A DNA stretch of 64,000 nt from Streptomyces sp. DSM 15324 (GTDB lineage: Bacteria; Actinomycetota; Actinomycetes; Streptomycetales; Streptomycetaceae): assembly GCF_001514285.1 (NCBI RefSeq), contig NZ_KQ949033.1:186001-250000 (forward strand), read 5' to 3'. Numbering within the stretch: the stretch's first letter is position 1; each line of letters starts with the position of its first letter. Below, piece by piece: positions 52,755 through 61,083 of the stretch. A model generated the notes under the pieces. It was given only the letters and a program-made list of their open reading frames with translations. It ran no database searches and had not been told where the DNA came from. The translations under genes and the position numbers were made by a program.

Positions 52755-53914
52755 CGGGCCACCTCCCGCACCACGTCGTCCGTGCGGACCGCGTCGAAGG
52801 CGTCCCGCAGCACACCCCGTTCCCGGGCGTCGGGCCCGGCGCCGCGCACATGGGCGACGAAGTCCTCGGCGATCTCCTGGTCGCTGCGGCCGGCGAGGCG
52901 GCGGGCGTAGGACGCGTCCGGGTCGTCCGGGCCCCGCTCGGGGGCGAAGACCAGGCTGAGGGTGTGCGGGAACCGCTCGGTGAGCCGGGCCATGGGCTCG
53001 GCGGGGCGGACGGCGTCGGTGAGCGTCGCCTCCACCCATGCCTCCTCGTGCCGCGCGAGCGCGGGGTCGGCGAGCAACTCCTCGAGGGTGCCGGAGATCC
53101 GGGCCAGGGCGCGCGGCACCGGGCAGTCGATCCGCTCGGCGGTGAGGGCACCGGACGCGTCGAGGTCGACCAGCCACATCGTCTTGCGGTGGTCGGCCTC
53201 GGAGAAGGAGTACGGCAGGGGGGAGCCGGAATAGCGGACGCGCTCCGTGAGGGTCTGGGAGCCGTGCAGATGCCCGAGTGCCACGTAGTCGACGCCGTCG
53301 AAGACACCGGCGGGCACGGAGGCAACGCCGCCGACGGTGATGTCCCGTTCGCTGTCGCTGGGTTCGCCGCCGGTGACGAAGGCATGGGCGAGGACGACGG
53401 ACCGGGTGCCGGGCGCACGCGTCGCGAGGTCGGCGCGGACCCGGTCCATGGCGGCGGCGAGCACGCTCTCGTGCCCCGCTCTCTCCACCCCGAACTCCTC
53501 TTTCACCAGGGCGGGTTCGAGATAGGGCAGGCCGTAGAAGGCGACGTCGCCGTGGGCGTCGGCGAGCACCACGGGGGTACCGGCGGCCGACGGGTCGGTG
53601 CGCAGATGGACGCCCGCCCGGCCGATCAGCGCGGCCCCGACGCCGAGCCGGCGGGCCGAGTCGTGGTTGCCGGAGATCATCACGGTCGGCACCCCGAGGT
53701 CCGCGAGCCGGTGCAGGGCCTCGTCGAACAGCTCGACCGCGGCGAGCGGCGGCACCGCGCGGTCGTACACGTCCCCCGACACGAGCACCGCGTCGACCTC
53801 GCGCTCGCGCACGGTCGCCACGAGTCGGGAGATGAACGCGGACTGGGCCGGAAGCATGTTCACGCGGTGGAACGACCGGCCGAGGTGCCAGTCGGACGTG
53901 TGCAGCAATCTCAA
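52751..53914 (-). CDS. sbcD: Exonuclease SbcCD subunit D (Mre11-like nuclease)
   Basis: 387-residue metallophosphoesterase nuclease. Metal motifs SDWHLGRS (Asp8, His10), VSGDVYDRA, ISGNHDSARR and ALGHLHGSQ are intact. TTG start at 53914 with GGAG upstream. The C-terminal region binds SbcC. First gene of sbcDC. Confidence 0.95.
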   Translation of the reverse strand: MRLLHTSDWHLGRSFHRVNMLPAQSAFISRLVATVREREVDAVLVSGDVYDRAVPPLAAVELFDEALHRLADLGVPTVMISGNHDSARRLGVGAALIGRAGVHLRTDPSAAGTPVVLADAHGDVAFYGLPYLEPALVKEEFGVERAGHESVLAAAMDRVRADLATRAPGTRSVVLAHAFVTGGEPSDSERDITVGGVASVPAGVFDGVDYVALGHLHGSQTLTERVRYSGSPLPYSFSEADHRKTMWLVDLDASGALTAERIDCPVPRALARISGTLEELLADPALARHEEAWVEATLTDAVRPAEPMARLTERFPHTLSLVFAPERGPDDPDASYARRLAGRSDQEIAEDFVAHVRGAGPDARERGVLRDAFDAVRTDDVVREVAR

Positions 53915-54112
53915 GAAACCGCTCCGACGTACAGAGACCGACCGTGAACACCGACCACGCTAACGCCTTGGGCACCCGCCCCCTCACCGACGGCACCTTT
54001 TGCCCGCATACGACAACGACTCGCCCAAGTCGGACCGTTTCCGCATGATTCACGGTGGCACCGACGGCAAAACCGTTGGACAACTCCCGTCCCCCCGGCG
54101 ACCGTTGACGGA

Positions 54113-54853
54113 ATGGATCAGGAGCAGATCTGGGACGCGGACACCGCCCGACGTTACGACACCCCCGGTACCGGGATGTTCGCGCCCGAGGTGCTCGGGC
54201 CGACCGTGGACCGGCTGGCCGCGCTCGCGGACGGCGGGGCGGCGCTGGAGTTCGCGATCGGCACCGGGCGGGTGGCCGTACCGCTCGCCGGCCGCGGCGT
54301 ACCGGTGACCGGCATCGAGCTGTCCCGCCCGATGATCGGGCAACTGAGGACAAAGGCGGACGAAAAAGCGATCCCCGTGGTGGTCGGCGACATGGCGACC
54401 ACCCGGGCGCCGGGCACGTACACCCTCGTCTACCTGGTCTTCAACACGATCTCCAATCTGCTCACCCAGGCCGAGCAGGTCGCCTGCTTCCGCAACGCCG
54501 CCCGGCACCTGGCGCCCGGCGGACGGTTCGTGATCGAGCTGTGGGTGCCGGAGCTGCGCAAGCTGCCGCCGGGGACACCGGCGACGGTCTGGCGCTCCGA
54601 GCCCGGGTACATCGGTCTGGACACCTACGACGTCCTGCGCCAGCACGTCGTCTCGCACCACTTCCGGTTCGGCGAGGAGGGCCGCGAGGCCCGGCTGGAG
54701 CGCTCCCCGCACCGCTACGTCTGGCCCGCCGAGCTCGACCTCATGGCCGAGCTGGCCGGGTTCGAGCGGGAGAGCCGGCACGCGGACTGGTCGGGGGCCG
54801 AGTTCACCGCCGAGTCGCGGTCCCACGTGTCGGTGTACCGGCTGCCGGAGTAG
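54113..54853 (+). CDS. Class I SAM-dependent methyltransferase
   Basis: 246 residues. SAM motif I LEFAIGTGRVAVPLAGRG (about 43-60), VTGIELSRPMI, VVGDMATT and YLVFNTISNLLTQAEQVACFRNAARHLAPGGRFVIEL (motif III). Substrate unknown. The ATG at 54113 has no strong ribosome-binding site. Divergent from sbcD, convergent with the YigZ gene only nine bases apart. Confidence 0.88.
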   Translation: MDQEQIWDADTARRYDTPGTGMFAPEVLGPTVDRLAALADGGAALEFAIGTGRVAVPLAGRGVPVTGIELSRPMIGQLRTKADEKAIPVVVGDMATTRAPGTYTLVYLVFNTISNLLTQAEQVACFRNAARHLAPGGRFVIELWVPELRKLPPGTPATVWRSEPGYIGLDTYDVLRQHVVSHHFRFGEEGREARLERSPHRYVWPAELDLMAELAGFERESRHADWSGAEFTAESRSHVSVYRLPE

Positions 54854-54862
54854 GCCGCCCCG

Positions 54863-55489
54863 TCAGGCGTCCCCGTACGCCTCGCCGCCCAGCTCCAGCA
54901 GTGCCGTCCCGGCCGTGGCGTCCGCGAGCCAGGCGCGGAAGGCGTCCACGTCGGCGTCCGGGAGGCCGATCTCGAGGGTGACCGCCTCGCCGTAGCGGAC
55001 GTCCCGGACCGCGCGGCCGGTGGCCCGCAGATCGTTCTGGACCTTGCCGGCGCGCTGGTGGTCGACGGTGACGGTGGCGAGGCGGAAACGGCGGCGGGTG
55101 AGAGTGCCGAGCGTGTCGAGGGCCTCGCCCACCGCGCCGCCGTAGGCGCGGATCAGTCCGCCGGCACCAAGCTTGACGCCGCCGTAGTAGCGGGTGACGA
55201 CGGCGACGACGTACCGCATGTCCCGACGCAGCAGCATCTGGAGCATCGGGACCCCCGCGGTGCCGCCCGGTTCACCGTCGTCACTGGCCTTCTGGACGGC
55301 GGCATCCGCGCCGATCACGTAGGCCCAGCAGTTGTGGGTGGCGTCGGCGTGCTCCTTGCGCACGGACGCGATGAACGCCTGGGCCTCCTGCTCGGTCGCC
55401 GCGGGGGCGAGGGCGCACAGGAAGCGCGAGCGGTTGACCTCGGTCTCGTGCACGCCCTCCCGGGCCACCGTGCGGTACTCGTCCTGCAT
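54863..55489 (-). CDS. YigZ/IMPACT-family protein
   Basis: 208 residues: N-terminal UPF0029/IMPACT domain (about 15-125) with KEHADATHNCWAYV, DDGEPGGTAGVPMLQMLL and VVTRYYGGVKLGAGGLIRAYG blocks, and a C-terminal DUF1949 domain. The family contains proteins implicated in translation control (IMPACT) in eukaryotes; the bacterial role is unclear. ATG 55489. Confidence 0.9.
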   Translation of the reverse strand: MQDEYRTVAREGVHETEVNRSRFLCALAPAATEQEAQAFIASVRKEHADATHNCWAYVIGADAAVQKASDDGEPGGTAGVPMLQMLLRRDMRYVVAVVTRYYGGVKLGAGGLIRAYGGAVGEALDTLGTLTRRRFRLATVTVDHQRAGKVQNDLRATGRAVRDVRYGEAVTLEIGLPDADVDAFRAWLADATAGTALLELGGEAYGDA

Positions 55490-55521
55490 CCGGCCACCCT
55501 ATGCGCCGGCCGGGCCCGCGC

Positions 55522-56064
55522 TCAGCCGGCCTTCTTCCACCCCCGGGGCACGAGCATCGAGGTCAGCAGGGCGGTGCCGGGGCGCAGGGCTCGCCAGTCG
55601 GCTCCGTGCCAGGCCAGCACGGCGATCGCCGAGGTGGGGAACTTCAGCCGTACCTCGTCCAGCGCGTGGTCGACGTCGTCCCCGGCGAGCTCCAGGACCA
55701 GCTCCTCCAGCCCCGGGTTGTGGGCGACGAGCAGCAGCGTCCCGATCCCCGCGGGGGTCTCCCGAACCACGTCCAGCAGCTCCGGCACGTCGGCCGCGTA
55801 CAGGCGCGGGTCGTGGCGGACCGGGGGCGGGGCGTCCAGCTCCGCGGAGGCGAGCTGCCAGGTCTGGCGCGCGCGTACGGCGGTGGAGACCAGCGCGAGG
55901 TCGGGCACGCAGCCGGCCCCGGCGAGGGCGCGGCCCGCGGCGGGGGCGTCGCGGCGGCCGCGGGCCGCGAGGGGCCGCTCGTGGTCGGGGACGCCGTCCG
56001 GCCAGTCCGACTTGGCGTGCCGCAGCACCACCAGCCTGCGCGGTGCTCCGTCCTGTGCGCTCAT
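55522..56064 (-). CDS. SixA-like phosphohistidine phosphatase
   Basis: 180 residues of the histidine-phosphatase superfamily: catalytic RHA motif VVLRHAKSDWP (nucleophile His), Arg in ARGRRDA, STAVRARQTW and the second His in VAHNPGLEELVLEL. It overlaps the upstream pseudo-CysRS-like gene by four bases (ATGA at 56061-56064), so it is translated from the same message. SixA acts on phosphohistidine in signalling/PTS proteins; here the substrate is unknown. Confidence 0.9.
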   Translation of the reverse strand: MSAQDGAPRRLVVLRHAKSDWPDGVPDHERPLAARGRRDAPAAGRALAGAGCVPDLALVSTAVRARQTWQLASAELDAPPPVRHDPRLYAADVPELLDVVRETPAGIGTLLLVAHNPGLEELVLELAGDDVDHALDEVRLKFPTSAIAVLAWHGADWRALRPGTALLTSMLVPRGWKKAG

Positions 56065-56774
56065 GAGGGGGCTCCCAGATCGCGGGTGAGATCGAGGCCG
56101 AGGAGGCGGTCGGCGTAGGCGAACGTCTCGAAACGGGCGCCGTACGGCAGCTCCGGCCCGGCGTCCTCCACCCACCGCAGCACCGCCAGCACCTCCGGTA
56201 CGTCCAGGTCGTCCTCCCAGGCGGTACGGAGCCGTCCGCGCACCTCGTCCGGGACGGGCCGCGAAGGCTGCCTCGCCCAGTCGGCGACGGCTCTCCGCCA
56301 GCGTACGAGGGTCCCGCCGGCCTCGCCCAGCACAGCCGCATCCAGCCGGACGGGGTCGGTGCGGGGCCGGGACAGCAGGGCGAGGCGCAGCGCGGCGGGA
56401 TCGTCCGGGACCGCGCCCTCGACCCCGGCCACGGCGATCCGCACGCCGTCGGGCTCCGGGCCGCCCTCCGCCACCACGTGCAGGATCTGCGCCTCCCCCA
56501 CCCCGGCGCCCAGGCCCTGGCCGTCCTCGAAGGGATGCATGCCGAGCGCGGCGGCGCCGGACCGCAGCTCGGCCTCCTCGCTCCCACCGGTGAACAGGGC
56601 CCACACGGGCGTCCCGCCGAGTTCCAGCGCCCGCACCAGCACGTCGGCGACGAGCAGGACCCGCAGCGATCCCGCGCCGTACCGGGAGGCATGCGCCTGT
56701 ACGCGGGTCAGACCACGGCGGACGGGGGCGGCGACGACGGCTTCGCCGGTTCGGGCGTCGATGATGCGCAGCAC
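56061..56774 (-). CDS. Degenerate CysRS/MshC-like protein of unknown function
   Basis: 237 residues starting GTG 56774, no Shine-Dalgarno (TAGGCT six bases upstream suggests a leaderless start). The N-terminus LRIIDARTGEAV and the segment ALELGGTPVWALFTG resemble the opening of CysRS/MshC (LRxxDTxTG, then a Rossmann start), but the zinc Cys and the HIGH motif (here GSLR) and KMSKS are absent. The C-terminus (VRWRRAV, AWEDDLDVPEVLAVLRW, LLGLDL) resembles their anticodon-side helix bundle (ADDLDxPxALAAL). It is about half the normal length. Not catalytic as a ligase, in my reading. It overlaps SixA. Confidence 0.6.
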   Translation of the reverse strand: MLRIIDARTGEAVVAAPVRRGLTRVQAHASRYGAGSLRVLLVADVLVRALELGGTPVWALFTGGSEEAELRSGAAALGMHPFEDGQGLGAGVGEAQILHVVAEGGPEPDGVRIAVAGVEGAVPDDPAALRLALLSRPRTDPVRLDAAVLGEAGGTLVRWRRAVADWARQPSRPVPDEVRGRLRTAWEDDLDVPEVLAVLRWVEDAGPELPYGARFETFAYADRLLGLDLTRDLGAPS

Positions 56775-56890
56775 GAGGCGAGCCTAGGGGGACGGTCGGG
56801 GGTTCGCAGGCAGGGAGCCGGAATCAGGGGTACGCGTGGCGCGTTGGACTGACGGACAGGTATGGTGCGCGACCCCACGGGAGGCCGACG

Positions 56891-57298
56891 GTGTACGGCG
56901 ACGAGGCGACGATCCGGAAGATTCTCACCGGGCTCGGTGACACCTGGGCGGTGGTGGGGCTGTCGACGAACCAGCGGCGCGCGGCGTACGGCGTCGCGGA
57001 GGTGCTGAAGCGTTACGGCAAGCGGGTCGTGCCGGTCCATCCCAAGGCGGAGACGGTGCACGGCGAGCAGGGCTACGCCTCCCTCGCGGACATCCCCTTC
57101 GAGGTGGACGTCGTGGACGTGTTCGTCAACAGCGACCTCGCCGGTGCCGTCGCGGACGAGGCGGCCGCCAAGGGCGCGAAGGCGGTGTGGTTCCAGCTCG
57201 GCGTCGTCGACGAGGCGGCGTACGAGCGGACGCGCGCGGCGGGTCTGGAGATGGTGATGGACCGCTGCCCCGCGATCGAGATTCCGCGCCTGGGCTGA
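56891..57298 (+). CDS. CoA-binding domain protein
   Basis: 135 residues, a single Rossmann-type CoA_binding_2 domain: TWAVVGLSTNQRRAAYGVAEVLKRYGKRVVPVHP and DVVDVFVNSDLAGAVADEAAAKGAKAVWFQLGVV. Start GTG 56891 with GGGAGG. It is probably a small CoA-linked cytoplasmic protein like YccU; the partner is unknown. Divergent from the pseudo-CysRS gene. Confidence 0.9.
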   Translation: MYGDEATIRKILTGLGDTWAVVGLSTNQRRAAYGVAEVLKRYGKRVVPVHPKAETVHGEQGYASLADIPFEVDVVDVFVNSDLAGAVADEAAAKGAKAVWFQLGVVDEAAYERTRAAGLEMVMDRCPAIEIPRLG

Positions 57299-57514
57299 CG
57301 CCCCGACCGGGCGGGGCCGGGTCCGCCGGGCTTCCCGGGCACGCCGGGCGCTCGTAGGCCCCGAAGGCGATCCGCGGCGGCCCGCACCTGTGCCACGCCA
57401 CACCCCTTCCTGCAACCGCTGTCGCGCGGCGGCCCGCAGCACCGACGCCCGCACGGCTGCAACGGGCAACGCGGGTCGCCGCTGCGCCCGGGAGGTCCCG
57501 GCAGCGGCCCGGTC

Positions 57515-57520
57515 GATAAT
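57515..57520 (+). promoter_or_regulatory. -10 element of the pobA-like gene
   Basis: GATAAT lies six bases before GTG 57527, suggesting a leaderless transcript. Upstream, on the minus strand, GTTGC recurs three times (about 57413-57470), possible regulator sites. The rest of the gap 57299-57514 shows nothing clear. Confidence 0.45.
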
Positions 57521-57526
57521 GGCCGG

Positions 57527-58738
57527 GTGACCACCAACTCCCCCTCGTTCCAGCGCACTCGGGTCGTCATCGTCGGCGCGGGTCCCGCCGGCCTCACGGT
57601 CGGGAACATCCTGCGGGCCGCGTCCGTCGACTGCGTCGTCCTGGAGACGGAGAGCCGTGCGTTCATCGAGCAGCGGCCCCGGGCCGGCGTCATCGAGGAG
57701 TGGGCCGTCAACGAACTGCGGCGACGGGGCCTGGCCGACTTCCTGCTGGCGCGCGCCCAGCGCCACACCGCCTGCGAGTTCCGCTTCGGCGGCGAGCGGT
57801 ACCGTTTCCCCTACGGTGATCTGACCGGTCGTCATCACTGGGTGTACCCGCAGCCGTTGCTGGTGACCGACCTGGTCCGGGAGTACGTGGACGTACGGGG
57901 CGGGGACGCCCGGTTCTCGGTGCGCGACGTCGAGTTGCGCGACCTGGACGGCGGGCACCCCTCCGTGTCGTACACCTGCGGGGACAGCGGTGAACGACGC
58001 ATGCTCGCCTGCGAGTTCGTGGTCGGCGCCGACGGAGCGCGCGGGGTCAGCAGAGCCGCGATGCCGCCGGGGCACGCCCGGACCGCGCGGCACGACTACG
58101 GCGTCGCCTGGCTGGCGCTGCTCGCCGAGGCGCCGCCGTCCTCCGACTGCGTGCTGTTCGGCGTGCACGAGAACGGGTTCGCCGGGCACATGGCCCGCAG
58201 CCCCGAGATGACCCGCTACTACCTCCAGTGCCCGGCCGGCGACGACCCGGAGAACTGGCCCGACGACCGGATCTGGTCCGAGCTGCACGTCCGGCTCGCG
58301 GGCGGCGCCGGCGCGCAGGCGCTCACCGAGGGCCCGCTGACCGAGAAACGGGTGCTCGCCCTGCATGACTACGTGGTCGAGCCGATGACCTACGGGCGGC
58401 TCTTCCTGGCCGGTGACGCGGCCCATGTGGTCGCGCCGATCGCCGCGAAGGGCATGAACCTCGCCCTGCACGACGCGTTCCTGCTCGGCGACGCGCTGGT
58501 GGCGTATCTCGACGGCGGCGGCGGCGAGGGCCTGGACGGCTACTCGGAGGCGTGTCTGCGGCGGGTGTGGGACTACCAGGAGTTCTCGCAGTGGCTGTCG
58601 GAGGTGTACCACGGGACGGCCGCCAAGGATCCCTTCCGCGCGGGCACGACCTTCGCCCGGCTGCGCCGCCTCTTCACCTCACCGGTGGCGGCCGCGGCCT
58701 TCGCCGAGCAGTACCTCGGGACGGCCGAGCACTACTGA
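57527..58738 (+). CDS. pobA: 4-hydroxybenzoate 3-monooxygenase-like flavoprotein
   Basis: 403-residue FAD hydroxylase: FAD GxGxxG GAGPAG (17-22), RAGVIEEWAVNEL (PobA-type substrate loop), VVGADGARG (DG motif) and FLAGDAAHVVAPIAAKGMNLALHDA (GD motif). These fit PobA, which converts 4-hydroxybenzoate to protocatechuate. Length is 8-10 residues longer than Pseudomonas PobA, at the N-terminus. No pca genes are adjacent. The specificity is by resemblance only. Confidence 0.85.
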   Translation: MTTNSPSFQRTRVVIVGAGPAGLTVGNILRAASVDCVVLETESRAFIEQRPRAGVIEEWAVNELRRRGLADFLLARAQRHTACEFRFGGERYRFPYGDLTGRHHWVYPQPLLVTDLVREYVDVRGGDARFSVRDVELRDLDGGHPSVSYTCGDSGERRMLACEFVVGADGARGVSRAAMPPGHARTARHDYGVAWLALLAEAPPSSDCVLFGVHENGFAGHMARSPEMTRYYLQCPAGDDPENWPDDRIWSELHVRLAGGAGAQALTEGPLTEKRVLALHDYVVEPMTYGRLFLAGDAAHVVAPIAAKGMNLALHDAFLLGDALVAYLDGGGGEGLDGYSEACLRRVWDYQEFSQWLSEVYHGTAAKDPFRAGTTFARLRRLFTSPVAAAAFAEQYLGTAEHY

Positions 58739-58761
58739 CCGGGCGGGCACTCCGGCGCGGA

Positions 58762-59121
58762 TCAGTCGTGCACCGGGGTGTCCCCGAGCCGGTGGTCGGC
58801 CACGTTCAGGGCCTCGGCCACCAGCCGGCGCAGATGGCCGTCGGAGAGGGAGTAGACCACCCGGCGGCCCTCCTTGCGGGTGTGCACGAGCCCGGCCAGC
58901 CGCAGTCGGGCCAGATGCTGGCTGACGGCCGGCCGGGCGGCCCCGCACACCTCCGTCAGCGTGGTCACATCGGCCTCGCCCGAGGTCAGCGCGTGCAGCA
59001 GGGTGAGCCGGGTGCGGTCGCCGAGCAGGGCCAGCAGCTCGGCGGCGAGCGCGAGCTGCTCCTCGCCGGGGGTGCGCGGATGCGCATGGTGCGCAGGTGA
59101 TAGGTGCATGCGTGCGCTCAT
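58762..59121 (-). CDS. ArsR/SmtB-family metal-responsive regulator
   Basis: 119 residues, winged HTH (about 30-95): LALAAELLALLGDRTRLTLLHALTSGEADVTTLTEVCGAARPAVSQHLARLRLAGLV and VYSLSDGHLRRLVAEALNVADHRL. The N-terminus is His-rich (HLSPAHHAHP) and the end carries HRLGDTPVHD, which could bind Zn/Ni. Start ATG 59121, possibly leaderless. Divergent from a CDF exporter, so it probably represses it until metal is in excess. Confidence 0.88.
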   Translation of the reverse strand: MSARMHLSPAHHAHPRTPGEEQLALAAELLALLGDRTRLTLLHALTSGEADVTTLTEVCGAARPAVSQHLARLRLAGLVHTRKEGRRVVYSLSDGHLRRLVAEALNVADHRLGDTPVHD

Positions 59122-59139
59122 ACGCACATAATGGCGGCG

Positions 59140-59161
59140 GGGGTGGACGCGCGTCCACCCC
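59140..59161. promoter_or_regulatory. 22-bp palindrome between arsR-like and CDF genes
   Basis: A perfect palindrome (core TGGACGCGCGTCCA) spans 59140-59161, in the 62-bp gap. It is a candidate metal-responsive operator or a hairpin; the known SmtB-type 12-2-12 site differs in sequence. Confidence 0.5.
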
Positions 59162-59183
59162 GGCGCGAGCGGAAGGGACCGAC

Positions 59184-60323
59184 GTGAGCGAGCGGCACGA
59201 CCACGGGCACGGGCATGGGCACGAGGACGGGCACGGTCACGGGCACGGCCACGGCCACGGCCACGGCCACGGCCACGGCCACGGACAGCATCACGGACAT
59301 GCGCACGAGCATCCACACCACCGCTCCTCCGCGGCGTCCTCCCTGCGGCACCGGCTCTCCCATCTCCTCACCCCGCACTCCCACGAGAGCGCCGACAAGC
59401 TCGACGCGGCCCTGGAGTCCTCGGCCCGGGGCCTGCGCGCGCTGTGGGTCTCGCTGGCGGTGCTGGGCGTCACGGCGGCCGTCCAGGCGGTCGTGGTGGT
59501 GCTCTCGGGCTCGGTGGCCCTGCTCGGCGACACGGTGCACAACGCGGCGGACGCGCTGACCGCCGTACCGCTGGGCATCGCGTTCGTGGTGGGCCGGCGG
59601 GCGGCCACCCGCCGCTTCACCTACGGCTACGGGCGCGCGGAGGACCTGGCGGGCCTCGCGATCGTGCTGACCATCGCCGCGTCGGCGGCCTTCGCCGGGT
59701 GGACGGCGGTCGAGCGGCTGCTGGACCCCCGGCCGGTCGAGCACGTCGGCGCGGTCGCGCTGGCGGCGCTGGCCGGTTTCGCGGGCAACGAGTGGGTGGC
59801 CCGGTACCGCATCCGGGTCGGCCGCTCGATCGGCTCGGCGGCGCTCGTGGCGGACGGGCTGCACGCCCGCACGGACGGCTTCACCTCACTGGCCGTGCTG
59901 CTCGGCGCGGGCGGTTCGGCGCTGGGCTGGCAGCTCGCCGACCCGGTGGTGGGGCTGGCGATCACGGCGGCGATCGCGCTGGTGCTGCGGGACGCGGCGC
60001 GGGAAGTGTTCCGGCGGGTGCTGGACGCGGTCGACCCGGCACTGGTCGACCGGGCCGAGCGGGCCCTGCTGGAGGTCGACGGGGTGCGCGGGGTGGGCGA
60101 GTTGCGGCTGCGCTGGATCGGGCACCGGCTGCGCGCCGAGGTCGCGGTCGTCGTGGACGGCGAGGCGACCGTACGCCGGGCGCACGCGATCGCCGTGCAC
60201 GCGGAGCACGCGCTGCTGCACGCCGTCCCCCGGCTCACTGCGGCCCTGGTCCACGCGGACCCGGCCCCGCTGCCGGGCGAGACCGATCCCCATCTGCCCC
60301 TCGCCCACCACACGACTGCCTGA
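59184..60323 (+). CDS. Cation diffusion facilitator (Zn/Co/Cd exporter) with His-rich N-terminus
   Basis: 379 residues from GTG 59184 (GGAAGGG upstream). About 45 N-terminal residues are His/Gly (HDHGHGHGHEDGHGHG and longer), a metal-binding tail. Then six TM helices (about 90-290) with HxxxD metal sites DTVHNAADAL (TM2) and LHARTDGFTSL (TM5), and a cytoplasmic C-terminal domain (about 295-365) with VDGVRGVGELRLRWIGHRLRAEVAVVVDG. It exports divalent metal by proton exchange (family knowledge). Divergent ArsR is the likely regulator. Confidence 0.93.
   Translation: MSERHDHGHGHGHEDGHGHGHGHGHGHGHGHGHGQHHGHAHEHPHHRSSAASSLRHRLSHLLTPHSHESADKLDAALESSARGLRALWVSLAVLGVTAAVQAVVVVLSGSVALLGDTVHNAADALTAVPLGIAFVVGRRAATRRFTYGYGRAEDLAGLAIVLTIAASAAFAGWTAVERLLDPRPVEHVGAVALAALAGFAGNEWVARYRIRVGRSIGSAALVADGLHARTDGFTSLAVLLGAGGSALGWQLADPVVGLAITAAIALVLRDAAREVFRRVLDAVDPALVDRAERALLEVDGVRGVGELRLRWIGHRLRAEVAVVVDGEATVRRAHAIAVHAEHALLHAVPRLTAALVHADPAPLPGETDPHLPLAHHTTA
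59232..59285 (+). repeat. In-frame CACGGC hexanucleotide array coding (His-Gly)n
   Basis: Nine consecutive hexamers (59232-59285), the central six exactly CACGGC, encode HG dipeptides of the CDF N-terminal tail. Copy number could change by slippage without breaking the frame. Confidence 0.9.
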
Positions 60324-60351
60324 GAACACCGCCGGCCCACGCGCGGGACAG

Positions 60352-60526
60352 TCAGGCCCCCGAGCCCGCCCGCACCACCGCACCACCGCACGCGGGACGG
60401 TCCAGACAGCCGAATCCGCTCCGGCACCACCGCGCGCGGGACGGTCAGACCCCGAGTCGGCCCAGCACCCCCGCGCCCCGGACCCTCAGACCCCGAGCCC
60501 GTCCAGCACCACCGCGCCCGGCAACT
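60352..60526. repeat. Degenerate tandem copies of the YbaK gene 3' end
   Basis: Four similar units of about 41-49 bp, anchored at GTCAG/CTCAG (about 60352, 60401, 60445, 60486), run from the CDF gene into the end of the YbaK-like gene. The last is coding (LDGLGV-stop on the minus strand). The others look like decayed duplicates of that end, each carrying the stop triplet. They fill the gap 60324-60485. Confidence 0.75.
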
Positions 60527-61040
60527 CGGCGAACGCCTTGCCCGGGACGAGGAGCTTGCCGCGTCGGCGTCCGCTGCCCACCAGGACCCAGGGCAGGTCG
60601 ACCACGGCCGAGTCCACCAGGACCGGCCAGGCGGCGGGGAGACCGATCGGGGTGATCCCGCCGTACTCCATGCCGGTCTCGCCCACCGCCGTGTCCATCG
60701 CCGCGAAGGACGCCTTGCGGGCGCCCAGCTGACGGCGGACCACGCCGTTGACGTCGACGCGGGTGGTGGACAGCACGACACACGCGGCGAGGGTGGTGTC
60801 CCCGCCGCGCCTGCCGGCGACGACGACGCAGTTCGCGGACTTCTCCAGCAGGTCCCGGCCGTAGTGCTCGACGAAGACCGCCGTGTCGGCCCACTCCGGG
60901 TCGGTGTCGACGTAGAGGATCTGGCCGGCGGGCACGCTGCCGCCCCAGTGGCGTACGGCGTCGGCGACCGGGATGGTCAGCTCGTCGAGGCAGTCGGGGG
61001 CAGGGGTGGCGGCGTCGAAGTCTCCGATGGGTGCGCGCAT
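60486..61040 (-). CDS. YbaK/EbsC-family aminoacyl-tRNA deacylase-like protein
   Basis: 184 residues with the YbaK/ProRS editing fold: FVEHYGRDLLEKSANCVVVAG (equivalent of the editing-domain lysine strand), RRQLGARKASFAAMDTAVGETGMEYGGITPIGLP and AVVDLPWVLVGSGRRRGKLLVPGKAFAEL. Such proteins hydrolyse mischarged Cys- or Ala-tRNA. ATG 61040. The gene end is followed by decayed copies of itself, described separately. Confidence 0.86.
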   Translation of the reverse strand: MRAPIGDFDAATPAPDCLDELTIPVADAVRHWGGSVPAGQILYVDTDPEWADTAVFVEHYGRDLLEKSANCVVVAGRRGGDTTLAACVVLSTTRVDVNGVVRRQLGARKASFAAMDTAVGETGMEYGGITPIGLPAAWPVLVDSAVVDLPWVLVGSGRRRGKLLVPGKAFAELPGAVVLDGLGV

Positions 61041-61083
61041 GCCCGCACGCTAACAAGATCCGTCCGGCTCGGGTGCCGGCGTC

